Shown piece by piece: positions 4,620 through 5,527 of a DNA stretch of 5,527 bases (position 1 is the first letter of the stretch; each line of letters begins with the position of its first letter). A model generated the notes under the pieces. That model did no database searches. It saw only the letters and a program-made list of their open reading frames with translations, and was not told where the DNA came from. The stretch lies in the NCBI GenBank assembly GCA_012797575.1, contig JAAZOW010000220.1, positions 1 to 5,527 of the forward strand, read 5' to 3'. A program made the translations under genes and the position numbers. Source of the DNA: Methanomicrobiales archaeon (GTDB lineage Archaea; Halobacteriota; Methanomicrobia; Methanomicrobiales; Methanoculleaceae).

Positions 4620-4874
4620 ATGGATGGTATCACCGCGCTCGGCCTCATCGCTGGGGCGCTCACGACACTCTCATTTGCACCGCAGGTCGCGAGAGCGTGG
4701 CGCACGCGGTCGACCGCCGACCTCTCTCCTGCCATGCTCATCATCTTCCTCGCCGGAATCCTGCTCTGGCTCGTCTACGGTATCATAAGAGAAGATCTCG
4801 CCATCATCGCAGCAAACGGCGCCACCGCCATCCTCATCAGTCTGATCATATCAGTAAAGGCGAAGCACGGGTGA
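4620..4874 (+). CDS. SemiSWEET family (PQ-loop/MtN3) sugar transporter (84 aa)
   Basis: A three-helix membrane protein of the bacterial/archaeal SemiSWEET family, which dimerises to form a small sugar uniporter. Helices lie at about residues 4-25, 38-56 and 60-80. The PQ motif (Pro21-Gln22, in FAPQVARAW) in the first helix, the following R-S-T-A-D-L-S loop (30-36) with the conserved DLS, Trp50 in the second helix and Asn66 in the third are all in place. The 16-residue spacing between Trp50 and Asn66 equals that of the substrate-binding Trp/Asn pair known in Leptospira SemiSWEET. Length is typical for the family. A purine-rich GTGGAG at 4606-4611, 8 bases before the ATG, serves as ribosome binding site. 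It is alone on its strand and converges with the ABC transporter gene, 6 bases between stops. Substrate in a methanogen is unclear; small sugars or sugar-like solutes are possible. Confidence 0.9.
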   Translation: MDGITALGLIAGALTTLSFAPQVARAWRTRSTADLSPAMLIIFLAGILLWLVYGIIREDLAIIAANGATAILISLIISVKAKHG

Positions 4875-4887
4875 GGTCGCTCACCCG
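4868..4887. terminator. Shared hairpin spanning both convergent stop codons
   Basis: CGGGTGAG, loop GTCG, CTCACCCG form a perfect 8-bp stem with a 4-base loop. The left arm contains the TGA of the SemiSWEET gene (4872-4874) and the right arm the TCA complement of the stop of the ABC ATPase gene (4881-4883). The position between convergent genes suggests a bidirectional terminator or mRNA 3'-end stabiliser. No T run follows on either strand, so efficiency in an archaeon is uncertain. Confidence 0.5.
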
Positions 4888-5527
4888 CGGATGACGTGGA
4901 TCGCCGTCGCCTTGACCGAGAGGGTGACGGCCATCCCCGGAATGAGCGCAAGATCACGCACCGACCGCCGGGTCAGGACGGCGGTCAGCATGGCACCCGC
5001 ATCCACCTTAACCTCAGCAATGGGACCGTTCTCCACGACCGAGGTGACCTTCCCGGTCAGCGTGTTCCGGGCGCTGGTATGCCGCCCATCCCCAACGGCA
5101 ACGACGAGATCGTCGGCCCGGATGCAGAGGGTGACCCTCTCACCCGCCGGCGCATCCGTCACCACCTCAAAGGCCAGTCCCCCGGAGATCACTGTCGCGT
5201 GCCCATTCTCGTTTGTCTTCACCACTCCATCGAGGATGTTCTCGATCCCGATGAACGACGCAACGTCCCGGCTCTTTGGTGTATTCAGGATTACGCCCGC
5301 CCTCCCTTCATCCACAAGACTCCCGTCGATGATCACCGCCATCCGCGTGGCGAGCAGGTTCGCCTCCCGGCGGGAATGGCTCACCTGGACGATCGTGAAC
5401 CCATCCTCGCGGTGGAGTCGCCGGAGATCGTCGATGAACTTCTCCTGCGTGACCGGGTCGAGGGCTGAGAGTGGCTCATCGAGGAGGAGGATGTCAGGTT
5501 TCACCGCGACGGCCCGTGCAAGCGCCA
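4881..5527 (-). CDS. wtpC: Tungstate/molybdate ABC transporter ATP-binding protein, C-terminal part
   Basis: The gene enters from the right edge, so the N-terminal part (Walker A, Q-loop, LSGGE signature) lies outside. The visible part begins ALARAVAVKPDILLLDEPLS, the segment directly after the ABC signature, with Walker B (LLLDEP), then the D-loop SALD and the switch histidine in VQVSHSRREA about 27 residues further. After the nucleotide-binding domain come FIGIENILDG, typical of the WtpC/ModC/ThiQ-like linker, CIRADDLVV (usually IRPEDI in this group), and a C-terminal TOBE/Mop-type domain (RNTLTGKVTSVVENGPIAEV to the end), which binds molybdate or tungstate in ModC-type ATPases. The ATPase would energise import by a WtpB/ModB permease, with the binding protein WtpA/ModA, presumably encoded upstream (beyond 5527). 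Sulfate or thiamine-type ABC ATPases are alternatives, but the FxGxENI linker and Mop-like tail favour tungstate/molybdate. The gene symbol is tentative; modC is equally possible. Confidence 0.82.
   Translation of the reverse strand, partial: ALARAVAVKPDILLLDEPLSALDPVTQEKFIDDLRRLHREDGFTIVQVSHSRREANLLATRMAVIIDGSLVDEGRAGVILNTPKSRDVASFIGIENILDGVVKTNENGHATVISGGLAFEVVTDAPAGERVTLCIRADDLVVAVGDGRHTSARNTLTGKVTSVVENGPIAEVKVDAGAMLTAVLTRRSVRDLALIPGMAVTLSVKATAIHVIRG

Noticed and set aside
4354..4788. 144-residue open frame across the spacer and the SemiSWEET gene
   Set aside because: No start signal, Ser/Arg/Pro-rich, out of frame with the recognised SemiSWEET; chance frame in GC-rich DNA.
4896..5468. 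190-residue plus-strand frame opposite the ABC ATPase
   Set aside because: It mirrors the minus-strand gene, whose Walker B, switch histidine and Mop-like domain are clear.

Overview
The window looks like chromosomal DNA of a methanogenic euryarchaeon, most likely order Methanomicrobiales and plausibly Methanoculleus or a close relative. That placement rests on the moderately high G+C content, short archaeal-type intergenic gaps, Shine-Dalgarno sites mixed with apparently leaderless starts, and a molybdate/tungstate transport neighbourhood typical of organisms using Mo/W formylmethanofuran and formate dehydrogenases. It is inferred from protein character only, with no rRNA marker present.

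Left part (1-909): a small charged protein of unknown function (60-293) has a strong ribosome binding site, and a hairpin plus T-rich terminator overlaps its stop. It is followed by a 117-residue protein with a winged-helix-like region (344-697) and about 210 bases with no convincing gene.

Centre (910-3944): two tandem, clearly homologous MscS-type mechanosensitive channels (910-1794 and 1834-2787) are followed after 5 bases by a MOT1/SulP-like molybdate (or sulfate) transporter (2793-3944). All three are on the plus strand and at least the last two look co-transcribed. The two channels differ at pore-lining positions, so they are probably not simply redundant.

Right part (3945-5527): a 675-base stretch without an intact gene holds what I read as the scar of a lost type I restriction-modification island. 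A ribosome binding site and the first ~45 codons of hsdM (with a +1 frameshift) run directly into the last ~35 codons of a YgjP/DUF45-type metallopeptidase, a gene often found at the far end of such loci. Everything between (most of hsdM, hsdS, hsdR, most of the peptidase) is missing. Next come a repeat-rich GC spacer, a SemiSWEET sugar transporter (4620-4874), and, convergent with it, the 3' part of a tungstate/molybdate ABC transporter ATPase (WtpC/ModC type, minus strand, running off the right edge). A perfect 8-bp hairpin spans both facing stop codons and probably serves as a shared terminator.

Together the window holds two mechanistically different oxyanion importers (a MOT1 secondary carrier and an ABC system), two osmotic safety valves, a small sugar carrier, and a deleted defence locus between the two oxyanion systems.
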